From positions 1-64,000 of the forward strand of contig CAYUVH010000049.1 of assembly GCA_964448135.1 (NCBI GenBank): a stretch of 64,000 nucleotides of DNA, in the 5' to 3' direction. This stretch comes from CAYUVH01 sp964448135 (GTDB lineage: Bacteria > Verrucomicrobiota > Verrucomicrobiia > Limisphaerales > UBA8199). The translations under genes and the position numbers were made by a program. The notes under the pieces are model-generated. The model was not told the origin of the DNA. It did not search any database and saw only the letters and a list, made by a program, of their open reading frames with translations. Positions 16,937 to 25,429 of the stretch are shown here, in pieces (positions within the stretch are counted from its first letter, which is position 1; the number at the start of each line of letters is the position of its first letter).

Positions 16937-18816
16937 AGCACAAACGCCCGCCCAAAACCAAATTGCCGCCGATCGCCCGGGCGCCAGCGCCGCCCAGGTC
17001 CCCGTCGCTCTGGTGGGTGCACGCACTGGTCCTGGCGGGCCTGATGCTGGCCAACCTCGCGCTCTATCACTCCACGGTTTCGCTCGGTTTTCTTTCGGTG
17101 GACGACCCGGATTACGTCCTGAATAACCCGTACATCGAAAAGCCGGACGGCGCGGCGCTGAAATTCATCCTCACGAAGTCCTATGCCGCCAACTACGCCC
17201 CGGCCAACCTGCTGAGCTACGCGTTGGATGTAGCCGTGGCCCACGGCAAGAGCGCGCCCGCAATCCATCTGTCCAACGTGCTGTGGCACGGGTTCGTAGT
17301 TTGGATGCTTTATTTGCTGGCGTTCACGATCCGCGCGGAGGTGTTCACCGCCACACTCGCGGCGCTGCTCTTCCTCCTGCACCCAACCCATGTGGAGGTC
17401 GTGGCTTGGATTTCCAGCCGGAAGGATTTGGTGGCGACGGGGTTCGCCGTGCTCGCGATGACCGGTTATTTGCGCTATCGGCGGGAGCTTAAAGGCCGGG
17501 TGAAATGGCTTTGGTACGCCGGAAGCGCGGCGGCATTCCTTGTCGCGAGCGGCGCAAAGCAGTCCGTGATTTTGCTCCCGGTGGTGATGCTGGCGTGGGA
17601 TTTCCTCGTCGAACGCCGGCGCGATCTCTGGATGCTGGCTGACAAGCTGGTGTATGGCGCCATCACGATATTCTTCGGCTGGATGACCTGGCACGCGCAG
17701 CCGGCGACGAATCAGCATCCGGCACTGTTCGTTCTGGCCCTGACCGAGTTGACGAATCTCTGGCTGCTCACCGGGTTTGGCCAATACGCGCTCTTTCGAC
17801 CGGCTCCCGATCCCGCGCTCTCGGCCTTGGGGCTCAAGATCGGGTTCATCGCTCTCGCCGCAGCCTGCTGGGGTGTGCCCTTGCTGCTGGCATGGGCTCG
17901 TCAGCCGGTGCGCGCCGTGATGTCCCTCTGGGTGCTGATCCAAATGATTCCGCCGATGGTGCTCAGTTTTCTGATTCCAATCACGGACCGCTATTTGTTT
18001 TTGCCGAGCGTGGGTGTTTGCTGGTTGCTCGCGGATCTCATCGGCGGGTTGGTCCGGGGTTTGCAGGAAGCAGCGAGGGCGAAAGCGAAGTCGAACCCGC
18101 TTTTTGCACGGCTCGGTTTCGGAATAGCGATCTGCCTCGCCGGTGTGTGGGGACTCAAGACCTGGAGCTATGTCGCGGAATGGAGCGATCCGCGTTCGGT
18201 GTGGTACGGGGCCAGTCTCAAAACCAAAAGCGCGCAGGTGAACCAATTCCTCGGTGAAATATACCAGGAAGCCGGCAATCGGGTGGATGCGTTCGTCAAA
18301 GCGGGCACTCCGCTCGAGGTTACGAACGAATTGCGAATGGCCGAAGTTGTGGCCGAGCCCGGCCAATTCGCCGGGCTCATTGCTGAATGGACAAACTCGA
18401 CCGGCCAACGGACGAACTCGCTGGCGTATCGAGAGCGGCTTTGGTCGCTGGCGTGGGAACAATTTGAATTGTCCCTCGCACGTCGGGGCACGCTCAGCAC
18501 GCCGAACCTGTTCATGAATCGCGGCCGGTTGCTCATCAGCCAGAACGAATCGAAGCGGGCGATTCCGGAATTCGAGGCGGCCTTGAGATTTGCCCGGTTC
18601 AGTAATTACGACGTCGTTCGTCAGGAAACTTCGATCCACGCGATGCGGGCGATCGGCACGGCTTACTGGCACCTGCGCGATTACCGGCAGGCGGAGCGAT
18701 GGTTCATGGACGCGCAGGTGTTGCAAAGGCAGTCGGGAAAAGCCTGGATTCCCTCGCTTGATCAGGAGGTCGAGCGGGTGAAAAAGCTGGCGGAGGCGCA
18801 GCCGGTGGTGAAGTAG
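16933..18816 (+). CDS. TMTC/O-mannosyltransferase-like membrane protein with TPR-like C-terminus
   Basis: A 627-residue polytopic membrane protein. After a basic, Pro-rich N-terminus come about 9-11 hydrophobic segments (residues ~28-420). The extracytoplasmic loop after helix 1 has DDPDYVLNNPYI, matching the Asp-containing catalytic loop of GT-C glycosyltransferases. LFLLHPTHVEVVAWISSRKD is the landmark block shared with TMTC-type proteins. The last ~200 residues are soluble and helical, ending in a TPR-like repeat (AYWHLRDYRQAERWFMDAQ). The likely role is lipid-linked sugar transfer to exported proteins or glycans, inferred from the family resemblance. The start is GTG at 16933, overlapped by the stop of a 12-codon leader. 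Confidence 0.82.
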   Translation: MKHKRPPKTKLPPIARAPAPPRSPSLWWVHALVLAGLMLANLALYHSTVSLGFLSVDDPDYVLNNPYIEKPDGAALKFILTKSYAANYAPANLLSYALDVAVAHGKSAPAIHLSNVLWHGFVVWMLYLLAFTIRAEVFTATLAALLFLLHPTHVEVVAWISSRKDLVATGFAVLAMTGYLRYRRELKGRVKWLWYAGSAAAFLVASGAKQSVILLPVVMLAWDFLVERRRDLWMLADKLVYGAITIFFGWMTWHAQPATNQHPALFVLALTELTNLWLLTGFGQYALFRPAPDPALSALGLKIGFIALAAACWGVPLLLAWARQPVRAVMSLWVLIQMIPPMVLSFLIPITDRYLFLPSVGVCWLLADLIGGLVRGLQEAARAKAKSNPLFARLGFGIAICLAGVWGLKTWSYVAEWSDPRSVWYGASLKTKSAQVNQFLGEIYQEAGNRVDAFVKAGTPLEVTNELRMAEVVAEPGQFAGLIAEWTNSTGQRTNSLAYRERLWSLAWEQFELSLARRGTLSTPNLFMNRGRLLISQNESKRAIPEFEAALRFARFSNYDVVRQETSIHAMRAIGTAYWHLRDYRQAERWFMDAQVLQRQSGKAWIPSLDQEVERVKKLAEAQPVVK

Positions 18817-18825
18817 TTTTGTTTC

Positions 18826-18908
18826 CGTAGCAGACGAGGTGACGAGGCTCCATTCATTCGGAAGCCGGTAGGCATTCGATTTCACGGAGCCTCGTCACCT
18901 CGATTACG
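18826..18908. repeat. Foldback repeat, family F copy 1
   Basis: CGTAGCAGACGAGGTGACGA then GGCTCC pairs with GGAGCC then TCGTCACCTCG and TACG about 35 nt further on. The arms are imperfect at the outer end. It sits between the convergent ends of the TMTC-like gene and the second sulfatase. Related copies are at 25332 and 58601. Confidence 0.8.
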
Positions 18909-18914
18909 AAATAG

Positions 18915-20285
18915 CTATTTGGGCCATGCTGGTTCTGATTTTTTCAATTGTTCCACTACGTCGGGAAATTGGGAGAAAACATTCGTCCGTTCACCGGGGT
19001 CGGACTCGATGTTGGCCAGGAACCAATGGCCGTCCAGGAGATGAACCGGGGCGGTTTTGGCGGTGTCGTCGGGATCGTAAAGAAGTTTCCAGGGCCCTTT
19101 GCGCACGGCCCATTGTTTGCCGGAGCGCCATTGCAGCACATCGTGCGGACTGGGCGCATCGGCGGAGCGGATGACGGGCGCGATATTGCGGCCACTGAGA
19201 TTCGACGCGGCCAGGTTCACGCCGGAGAGGTCCGCAAGCGTGGGCAGCCAGTCGCAACCATGAACGATCTGGTTACGGACTTCGCCTTCGGGCAGATGCC
19301 CTGGCCAGGAAATGATGGCGGGCAACCGGATGCCACCTTCAAAGAGACTGAACTTCGCGCCGCGATAGGGTCCCGCGCTGCCGCCGCCGAAATGGGCGCG
19401 TTCCTCAGTCGAGTGGCCGTTGTCGGATTGGTAGATGACGATCGTGTTTTGTGCGAGCCCAGCGTCCTGCAGAAACTTCATCAGGCTGGCGACGCGGTCA
19501 TCGAGCGTGGAGACGAAGGCGGCATACAGATTCCGCGGATACGGGACTTTGTGTGACTGGTAGTAGTCGAGCCATTTGGGATCACCCTGATACGGGTAGT
19601 GGGGCATGTTGATGGCGAAATACATGAAGAACGGCTGGTTCTTGTGAGCAGTAATGAACGCCTCGGCCTTCTCGAGCATGAGATCCGGGAAGAATTTTCC
19701 GGGCATGCGAACACGGGCGTTATTTTCCCAGAGATCCTGGCGATTGGGTCCGGCCCAGTAGAAGAAGTGGGAATAGTTGTCTATGCAGCCGCCCATGAAG
19801 CCGAACGAGTAATCAAAGCCCTGGTCGAGCGGACGATGGCCCACGCCCGAGCCCAGGTGCCATTTGCCAATGTGCGCGGTCGCATAACCGGCGGCGCGAA
19901 ACATTCCGGGCATGTTTATCTCGTCTTTGGGCAGGCCGCTACCGGCATAGGTATCGAGGGCCTCTTCTTTTTCAGTTGGCGGCGCCGGGCCATTGCCGGG
20001 CATGCCGACGAGCCACGGGTAACGCCCGGTGAGCATGCCGGCGCGGGAAGGGGAGCACACCGGCGCGGCGGAATAAAATTGCGTGAAGCGGACGCCGTGC
20101 GCGGCGAGGGCGTCAATCGCCGGCGTCTGGATGTCCTTGGCTCCGTAGCACCCGGCATCAATGCTCCCCTGGTCGTCGGCCATGATGAAGAGGACGTTCG
20201 GTTTGGGTGTCGGCGCGGCTGCGAGAGGCGGCGCGGACAACAGCGCCAGGAACAGGCAAGCGGTGGGGAGAAGGCCAGGTTTCAT
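18915..20285 (-). CDS. Secreted sulfatase (arylsulfatase family), second copy
   Basis: A 456-residue type I sulfatase with a signal peptide (residues 1-24, core TACLFLALLSAPPLAAA). The metal-binding DD is at 37-38, the formylglycine signature CSPSRAGMLTG at 77-87, GKWHLG near 136 and QSDNGHSTEE near 283. It is shorter and clearly diverged from the sulfatase at 3189, so substrates probably differ. The ATG at 20285 (MKPGLLPTA) is chosen because it begins the signal peptide. It is monocistronic as far as I can see, and the foldback repeat after its stop may end its transcript. Confidence 0.94.
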   Translation of the reverse strand: MKPGLLPTACLFLALLSAPPLAAAPTPKPNVLFIMADDQGSIDAGCYGAKDIQTPAIDALAAHGVRFTQFYSAAPVCSPSRAGMLTGRYPWLVGMPGNGPAPPTEKEEALDTYAGSGLPKDEINMPGMFRAAGYATAHIGKWHLGSGVGHRPLDQGFDYSFGFMGGCIDNYSHFFYWAGPNRQDLWENNARVRMPGKFFPDLMLEKAEAFITAHKNQPFFMYFAINMPHYPYQGDPKWLDYYQSHKVPYPRNLYAAFVSTLDDRVASLMKFLQDAGLAQNTIVIYQSDNGHSTEERAHFGGGSAGPYRGAKFSLFEGGIRLPAIISWPGHLPEGEVRNQIVHGCDWLPTLADLSGVNLAASNLSGRNIAPVIRSADAPSPHDVLQWRSGKQWAVRKGPWKLLYDPDDTAKTAPVHLLDGHWFLANIESDPGERTNVFSQFPDVVEQLKKSEPAWPK

Positions 20286-20386
20286 TGCGGGAATAGTGAC
20301 GGTGAGCGGACGAAAATTCAATCGAGGTTGTGGGTGGGCTTCCATGCGATGTTCGAGGGCCAGAGGAGATTAGGATTAGGACGGGG

Positions 20387-20486
20387 GTTTTGGGGGCCCC
20401 CATCTTTTTTGGCTCGATTGGGCTTGATGAGGCTTGATTGCTGGGGTTTCGGGCTTGATGGCGGGCTTGAAGCCGGCTGGATGGCG
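20387..20486 (-). repeat. Short-period repeat array downstream of gp27-like copy 1 (element copy B)
   Basis: Read on the minus strand, directly after the stop of the 20492 gene, units such as CTTCAAGCCC, CATCAAGCCC, AATCAAGCCT, CATCAAGCCC and AATCGAGCC follow each other and end in an A-tract and GGGGGCCCCC. The part 20387-20449 is the near-exact counterpart of 1743-1802 in inverted orientation. Just beyond it, at 20368-20382, GATTAGGATTAGG forms another mini-repeat. The rest of 20286-20386 holds nothing recognisable. Confidence 0.7.
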
Positions 20487-20491
20487 GCCAG

Positions 20492-20935
20492 TCATGGGCT
20501 TAAGGGCGGCTGGATCTTGGCCTGTTGGATGGGCGGCGAAGCGGTCAAATTGGCGTTGTTGTAAGCGGAATTCAGGCTATTCGCTTGCGGCCGGGCGAGC
20601 GGCTGGATGCGTGGCTCGTCTTCGGGGAGCACGCCGAACATGCGCCGGCGCATATTATCGAGCTTTTCATCATCGGTGAGTTCGTCGGGATGTCGGGAGA
20701 AGCGCAGCGCGTCGGGGCGGCTGCGCCAGTTGCGGAAGGAGTTCTGCTTGTAGTCGGAGAGGTTTTGCGGGGAGCGGGGGATGCTTTTGAATTTGCGAGC
20801 GAGGACGGCCTGGACTTCGGGCAGGGAGTTGAGCCAGGTGAGAATGGATTCAGGGGAGTCGGCGTGATCGAGGCGTTCATTAACCTGTTCGCGCAGTCTG
20901 GCTGAGAGACTGGAAATCTTGCGTGTGTTCGTCAT
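20492..20935 (-). CDS. Orphan Mu gp27-like (DUF3486-type) protein, copy 1
   Basis: A 147-residue protein. The first ~80 residues are about 60% identical by eye to the product at 49777: KISSLSARLREQVNERLD, ILTWLN, QNLSDYKQNSFRNWR. The layout (LS..LRE..N.RL, a WLN turn, then a second helix beginning with a conserved NLS.Y.Q) resembles the DUF3486/Mu gp27 family, in which I infer an HTH-like DNA-binding role. No other phage gene is nearby. After residue ~85 it diverges into a Pro/Gln/Asn-rich tail, NSLNSAYNNANLTASPP, and it lacks the second helical half of copy 2. The ATG at 20935 has AAAGGGA upstream. A palindrome precedes it and a repeat array follows it, as in copy 2. Confidence 0.78.
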   Translation of the reverse strand: MTNTRKISSLSARLREQVNERLDHADSPESILTWLNSLPEVQAVLARKFKSIPRSPQNLSDYKQNSFRNWRSRPDALRFSRHPDELTDDEKLDNMRRRMFGVLPEDEPRIQPLARPQANSLNSAYNNANLTASPPIQQAKIQPPLSP

Positions 20936-20971
20936 AATCGCATCCCTTTCGGGGGAAAGGATAAGGGGGTC

Positions 20972-20994
20972 ACCTGGACAACGGCTGTCCAAGT
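20972..20994 (-). promoter_or_regulatory. Palindromic operator upstream of gp27-like copy 1
   Basis: On the minus strand: ACTTGGACA, spacer GCCGT, TGTCCAGGT (one mismatch between arms), ending 36 nt before the start codon. The same 23-bp element, including the identical spacer, lies 48 nt upstream of the paralogue at 49777. Confidence 0.75.
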
Positions 20995-21078
20995 GAAAGA
21001 AAATGTTTTGATAGAGAACAGGAAATGCAACAGGCAAGCCTGGAAGCCGGTTGAGGAGGCTGGAGATCTGGAATTGCG

Positions 21079-21522
21079 TCAGATCCAGCCCAGTCGAAAA
21101 GGCTTTTGTTCCGTACTGGTCTCCGCAGGGGTGTCGCCTTCGAAAAGCATTTTTGATTGATTGGCAGTTTGACGGAAGTGAAACCCGGTCGCGGAGGGCG
21201 TCACGGTGATATCAATCCGGCGATCCTCGCCGGCGTTCGAGTGGAAAAACTCGCTCCAGAGCGTTCCGCCCTGGTCGAGTTTGATGCCTATTCGATAAAT
21301 GCCGTGAGAGATTGGAGTGATATGGCACTGAGCCGCTCCCTGGTTGAACAGCACCGGCGACGGCAAATTCCCTGATTCGACGGTCACCGTTTTCCATGGA
21401 ATTGATTCCAAATGAAGAATCAGTGCCGAGGGGGCGCGATCGCGCAGGAAAGGTAACACAAGCAGAAGTCCCAGCACGAAGAAAAATCCAATCACCCCGG
21501 CAATGAAAAGAAACCGTTTCAT
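21079..21522 (-). CDS. Hypothetical membrane-anchored protein
   Basis: A 147-residue protein with one N-terminal hydrophobic helix (residues 3-24, FLFIAGVIGFFFVLGLLLVL), then an arginine/aspartate cluster and a beta-rich ~120-residue domain facing the periplasm or exterior. It includes WKTVTVESGNLPSPVLFNQG and GIYRIGIKLDQGGTLW. The ATG at 21522 places the helix right at the N-terminus. I recognise no family. It is divergent from the secreted protein at 21606 with an 83-nt shared promoter region, so the two may be co-regulated. Confidence 0.65.
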   Translation of the reverse strand: MKRFLFIAGVIGFFFVLGLLLVLPFLRDRAPSALILHLESIPWKTVTVESGNLPSPVLFNQGAAQCHITPISHGIYRIGIKLDQGGTLWSEFFHSNAGEDRRIDITVTPSATGFHFRQTANQSKMLFEGDTPAETSTEQKPFRLGWI

Positions 21523-21605
21523 TCCGATGAGAAAGATGTCCGGGATTGGATTAAAATTCAATCGTAGTTTCCCAAGACCATGGATGATGTAATATTTGTA
21601 GCACA

Positions 21606-23732
21606 ATGCAGCATGCGCGTTTCCTGTTCGGTTTGTGTTTGTGCGCGCTGTCATGTCTCCGCGCCCAGGCCACGCCGGATTTGAAATTCGACGTGGCGAC
21701 GTTTTGCTGTCATTGCGCGCCGGACAATACCTTCTGCCAGACCCAGTTCGATCACCTCAATTTTCCCACCACCAACGGGCACTACATCGCCATGGGCAGC
21801 GATGCACACCGGATGGAACTGGCGACCAATGGCAACGCGCTGGCGGTCTATTACGACACGTTCAATGTGGGTTATTCCTCCAATTCCGCGGCGGTGCAGG
21901 CGGCGTTGATCAACCAGTATGCGGAGGACGGATTTACGAACACGGGCGCGCGCCCGGACTGGATCGTGCTGAATGAGATTTCGTCCGGGTTGTGGCCGTC
22001 GGACGCCAGTTACCGGGCATGGGTGCGCGACGTGGTGGCGGCGTTAAAGACCACCCACGGCTTCAATGTGATCCTCTATTCGCCATTTCCCAATCCGGCG
22101 AACAATGCGGCGGATTGGAAGGCGGTGGCGACGAATGCCTATATCGGGGTGGAAAATTACATCAGCGGGGCCGAGGCACAGGGATTTGGTTTTTCGGTGA
22201 GCGCATGCCAAAGCGTTTATCAGAGTTCGATTACGAGTTACACAAACCTCGGTGTGCCGAGGGGCAAGGTGATGTTGGGCGAGCATTTCGGGCAAACGAC
22301 GAGCGGCACGGGGTGGGGGCGGGATGGCGTGACTTCAAATAATTGGGACAGCGCGATACGCGTACGAAACCAGGCGGCTCAGAATATCGCTTTCGCGGGT
22401 TATCTTACCTACGCCTGGGCGAAGAACGCGATGCTGGTTTCGGATGACGAGTTGGTGCATTACGAAGACACGTATCGCACAAATCAATTGCCCTCGCCGA
22501 CCCCGTTGAGTCCCCCGTTCGTTCTCGTCCAACCCGCGAGCCAATCGGCAATCCAGGATGGCAGCGTGGGATTTAGCGTCTTCATCGCGGGAAACGCGGC
22601 GCGAACCTATCAATGGCGGTTCAACGGAACGAACCTGCCCGGAGCGACGCTGAGTACGCTCACGTTGACGAATTTGCAGCTTACCAACGTGGGCGCTTAC
22701 AGCGTGCTGGTGAGCAATACGGCCGGATATGTTTTGAGCTTGAATGCATTGCTGAATCTCTCGGTGCCGCCGCTGGCTTTCGACGCATTCAATTATCCAG
22801 TGGGGACCAACCTGATTGGCCAGACGAGCCCGGACGGGCACTCGTGGACCGCGGCGGGGTCGGGCGCGGGTGTGAACATGATCGCGGCCGGCAATTTGAA
22901 CTGGCCCGGACTGAGTCCATCGGCGGGCAACTGCGTTCAGTATGGCGTGTCGAGTGGGCCCAGCGCGCGATTCAACTTCGGGGCGGTCACTGCCGGTACG
23001 GTTTACTATTCTTTTCTCCTCAAGGTGACGGACCTGGGGGCGCTGGGGACGGGTGGCGGATTTTTTGCCGCCTTCAACAACGCCACGGGCACGCAAGCCG
23101 GGACGCCCACGACCATCGCCGCCGGCGCCCAGACCCGGCTGTCCGGGAGCGGCTATAACGTCGGACTCAAGAAGGCCGGTTCGGGAAGCGTCTTTGACAC
23201 AACGACTTTCAACGTGGGCGATACGGTTTTTCTGGTGGGGGCCTATACGTTCAACACCGGCAGTACCACCGACGATGTTGCGGCCATGTGGATCAATCCC
23301 CCGTCCGCAAACTTCGGCAAACTGAACGCCCCAACGCCCAGCCTGACTTCGACGGGCACGGCGGATTTGAGCGCGAGCCCGTTGCAAATCGCCAGTTTCG
23401 TTTTGTTTCGGCGCGGGGATGGGTCAGCCACCTTGCAGCCGGCGGCGATGCTTACGGATGAATTGAGGATTGGAACAAGTTGGGCGAGCGTCACGCCGCC
23501 AGATGTCGTTACCGTGCCGCCGACGTTGAGGATTGAACATGCGGGCGCGAGTGTGTTGATGCATTGGCCCACGAATCCACCAAGGTTTGCACTGCAAACA
23601 TCGGGCAGTGTGACAAATGCGAGTGGATGGGTTTCGGTGACGTCGCCAACCGTGGTGGTAGGGGTGGAGAATTTCGTTACGAATGCAGTTAGCGCGACGA
23701 ACAAGTTCTATCGTCTCCAGCAGGTGCCGTAG
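21606..23732 (+). CDS. Large secreted protein with glycosidase-like N-terminus and Ig-like domain
   Basis: A 708-residue exported protein with a signal peptide at residues 1-22. The N-terminal ~290 residues look like a TIM-barrel-type domain: PDWIVLNEISSGLW has a candidate catalytic Glu, and VMLGEHFGQT a second. An Ig-like domain covers about 305-390 (PASQSAIQDGSVGFSVFIAG, then YQWRFNGTNLPGATLSTLTL and GAYSVLVSN). A jelly-roll-like segment (~395-625) follows, and the C-terminus has the verrucomicrobial module ending NKFYRLQQVP. Probable carbohydrate-active or surface function, inferred from architecture only; the glycosidase family is not recognised. Confidence 0.8.
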   Translation: MQHARFLFGLCLCALSCLRAQATPDLKFDVATFCCHCAPDNTFCQTQFDHLNFPTTNGHYIAMGSDAHRMELATNGNALAVYYDTFNVGYSSNSAAVQAALINQYAEDGFTNTGARPDWIVLNEISSGLWPSDASYRAWVRDVVAALKTTHGFNVILYSPFPNPANNAADWKAVATNAYIGVENYISGAEAQGFGFSVSACQSVYQSSITSYTNLGVPRGKVMLGEHFGQTTSGTGWGRDGVTSNNWDSAIRVRNQAAQNIAFAGYLTYAWAKNAMLVSDDELVHYEDTYRTNQLPSPTPLSPPFVLVQPASQSAIQDGSVGFSVFIAGNAARTYQWRFNGTNLPGATLSTLTLTNLQLTNVGAYSVLVSNTAGYVLSLNALLNLSVPPLAFDAFNYPVGTNLIGQTSPDGHSWTAAGSGAGVNMIAAGNLNWPGLSPSAGNCVQYGVSSGPSARFNFGAVTAGTVYYSFLLKVTDLGALGTGGGFFAAFNNATGTQAGTPTTIAAGAQTRLSGSGYNVGLKKAGSGSVFDTTTFNVGDTVFLVGAYTFNTGSTTDDVAAMWINPPSANFGKLNAPTPSLTSTGTADLSASPLQIASFVLFRRGDGSATLQPAAMLTDELRIGTSWASVTPPDVVTVPPTLRIEHAGASVLMHWPTNPPRFALQTSGSVTNASGWVSVTSPTVVVGVENFVTNAVSATNKFYRLQQVP

Positions 23733-23769
23733 TTGTAAATGGTTTGTCCCTGTTTCGAGGGCCAAAGGC

Positions 23770-23914
23770 CCGGCCCAATACCAGCCTGGGTCGAAGGCCC
23801 AGGAAAGGCTGTTCCATAGAAGAAGCGGACGATGCAAAGTGGACCGGGCTTACAGCCCTTACATCATTTTGCGAACCTGTTCCTGGGCCTTCAGCCCAGG
23901 CTGGCATGGGGCCG
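23770..23914. repeat. REP-like inverted repeat pair
   Basis: Two 35-nt arms (23770-23804 and 23880-23914), each containing a CCTGGG...CCCAGG hairpin, are inverted copies of each other with 31 of 35 positions matching. They are separated by 75 nt that hold a smaller GGGCTTACAGCCC palindrome. The element fills the gap between the secreted protein and the convergent SpmAB gene. Confidence 0.75.
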
Positions 23915-23927
23915 CGCCGTTGGCGCT

Positions 23928-25277
23928 TTAACCGCCAAACATCGCCCGGCAAATCAGGATGGAAGCAATGACCCCTACCGTGTCAGCCAGGAGTCCGGCG
24001 ATGACGGCGTAGCGGGTATTCTTAACGCCGACGGCACCAAAGTAAACGGCGAGCACATAGAAGGTGGTTTCAGTGCTGCCGTAAATGGTGCCCGCCGTCC
24101 GGGCGATCAGGCTGTCCGCGCCGAATTGTGTGGCGAGATCGGTGAACATGGCGAAGGTGCCGCTGCCACTCAGCGGCCGGATCAGCACCATCGGCAGCAA
24201 TTCCACGGGGAAGCCAATATGTTTCAGGCCTGGCCCGAGGGCATTACTCAGCATATCAATGCCGTGTGCCGCGCGGAACATCCCGATCGCGACCAACATG
24301 GCGACGAGGTAGGGCACAATCTTGATGGCCACGTCGAAGCCTTCCTTGGCGCCATCGATCAACTCCTCATACACCCGCACCCCGCGAAGCGCGGCATAGA
24401 GCGGGAAAAGCGATAACAGGAGCGGAATGGACAAAGTGGAGACCGCGCTCACAATTCGTATGAAGAGCGTCCGATTCGCATCGTCCGGCGGCACGGTGAT
24501 GTGAAACGTTTCGGGAAACGCCAGCCGCGCGAAGAACCAAAGGAACATTACGAAATATGCCGCGAGGACAAACATGCCCCACACCGGGAGCGGCTTCAAT
24601 GTGGCCGATTCCTTGACCGCAGGTTTGTCGGGAGTGAGCGTGGCCGCGGTTTCTCCCGTGGGTGCGGTTGTGGCGTAGGCCGATCGTGGCACGCGGAAAA
24701 AGGGCAGTCCGCCCAGGAACTTCGCCGCCGCCACACCGCAAATGGCGGCGCAGGACGTGGCCATGATCGAGGTACCGACGATGGCGAACGGGTCTTTTGC
24801 GTGCTGTGCCGAAAGCACCGCCACCGCCGTGACCGGAATCAGCTGTACGGAGCTGGTGTTGATGGCGAGGAAGGTACACATCGCATTCGTCGCGGTGCCT
24901 GGATGCGGATTGAGTGATTCCAGGTCTTTCATCGCGCGCAGTCCCAGGGGAGTGGCGGCGTTGCCCAAGCCAAGCATGTTCGCGGCGATGTTCATCAACA
25001 TCGAGCCCATGGCCGGATGTTCCACCGGGACGTCGGGAAAGAGCCAGCGCATGAGCGGACGCAACCAGCGCGCGAGGAGGGCGACGAGTCCTGCGCGTTC
25101 GGCCAGTCGCATGATGCCCAGCCACAGCGCCATGATGCCGATGAGCGGAAACGCCGTATCCAGCACCGCCACCTTGGCGCGCTCGAAGCTGGCATCGGCC
25201 ACCTCTTTCAGATTGCCGTTGACGCCGCCAAGGATGACGGCAGCCAGGACAAGGCCGAGCCAGATGTAATTGAGCAC
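23928..25277 (-). CDS. SpmA-SpmB fusion, nucleoside recognition domain protein
   Basis: A 449-residue inner-membrane protein. Residues ~1-200 match spore maturation protein A (AFPLIGIMALWLGIMRLAE, GNAATPLGLRAMKDL, TFLAINTSSVQLIP). Residues ~240-449 match SpmB (DGAKEGFDVAIKIVPYLVAML, MVLIRPLSGSGTFAMFTDL, STETTFYVLAVYFGAVG). The two are fused through a soluble linker. Both halves carry nucleoside-recognition (Gate) domains. In non-sporulating Gram-negatives this fusion is common and its substrate is unclear. No partner genes adjoin it: it ends against the REP pair and starts next to a foldback repeat. Confidence 0.92.
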   Translation of the reverse strand: MLNYIWLGLVLAAVILGGVNGNLKEVADASFERAKVAVLDTAFPLIGIMALWLGIMRLAERAGLVALLARWLRPLMRWLFPDVPVEHPAMGSMLMNIAANMLGLGNAATPLGLRAMKDLESLNPHPGTATNAMCTFLAINTSSVQLIPVTAVAVLSAQHAKDPFAIVGTSIMATSCAAICGVAAAKFLGGLPFFRVPRSAYATTAPTGETAATLTPDKPAVKESATLKPLPVWGMFVLAAYFVMFLWFFARLAFPETFHITVPPDDANRTLFIRIVSAVSTLSIPLLLSLFPLYAALRGVRVYEELIDGAKEGFDVAIKIVPYLVAMLVAIGMFRAAHGIDMLSNALGPGLKHIGFPVELLPMVLIRPLSGSGTFAMFTDLATQFGADSLIARTAGTIYGSTETTFYVLAVYFGAVGVKNTRYAVIAGLLADTVGVIASILICRAMFGG

Positions 25278-25331
25278 GCGCGGAGATTAGCGATGCCGAG
25301 CAAAAAGCCAATCGAGAATCGTGTGCCAATA

Positions 25332-25419
25332 GTCGTAGCAGCCGAGGTAACGAGGCTCTATTTATTCGAACGCGTGAATGCTCCCGATTAAATAAAGCCT
25401 CGTTACCTCGGCTGCTACG
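25332..25419. repeat. Foldback repeat, family F copy 2
   Basis: CGTAGCAGCCGAGGTAACGA with GGCT pairs perfectly with AGCC, TCGTTACCTCGGCTGCTACG at the far end. The loop contains ATTCGAACGCGT, shared with the copy at 58601. It lies between the SpmAB start and the end of the ankyrin-kelch gene. Confidence 0.85.
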
Positions 25420-25429
25420 TTTGGATTCC

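Noticed and set aside
16846..18885. 679-codon minus-strand frame over the TMTC-like gene
   Set aside because: Antisense shadow: rich in Arg/Gln/Pro/His with no recognisable motif, while the plus strand encodes clear membrane segments.
20492..20935. Prophage remnant
   Set aside because: The gp27-like gene has no capsid, tail, portal or integrase neighbours and keeps its own conserved upstream element, so it looks like an independent family and not phage debris.
25332..25419. Intrinsic terminator
   Set aside because: The stem is long enough but no T-tract follows on either strand and the loop is partly conserved among copies, so it is listed as a repeat.
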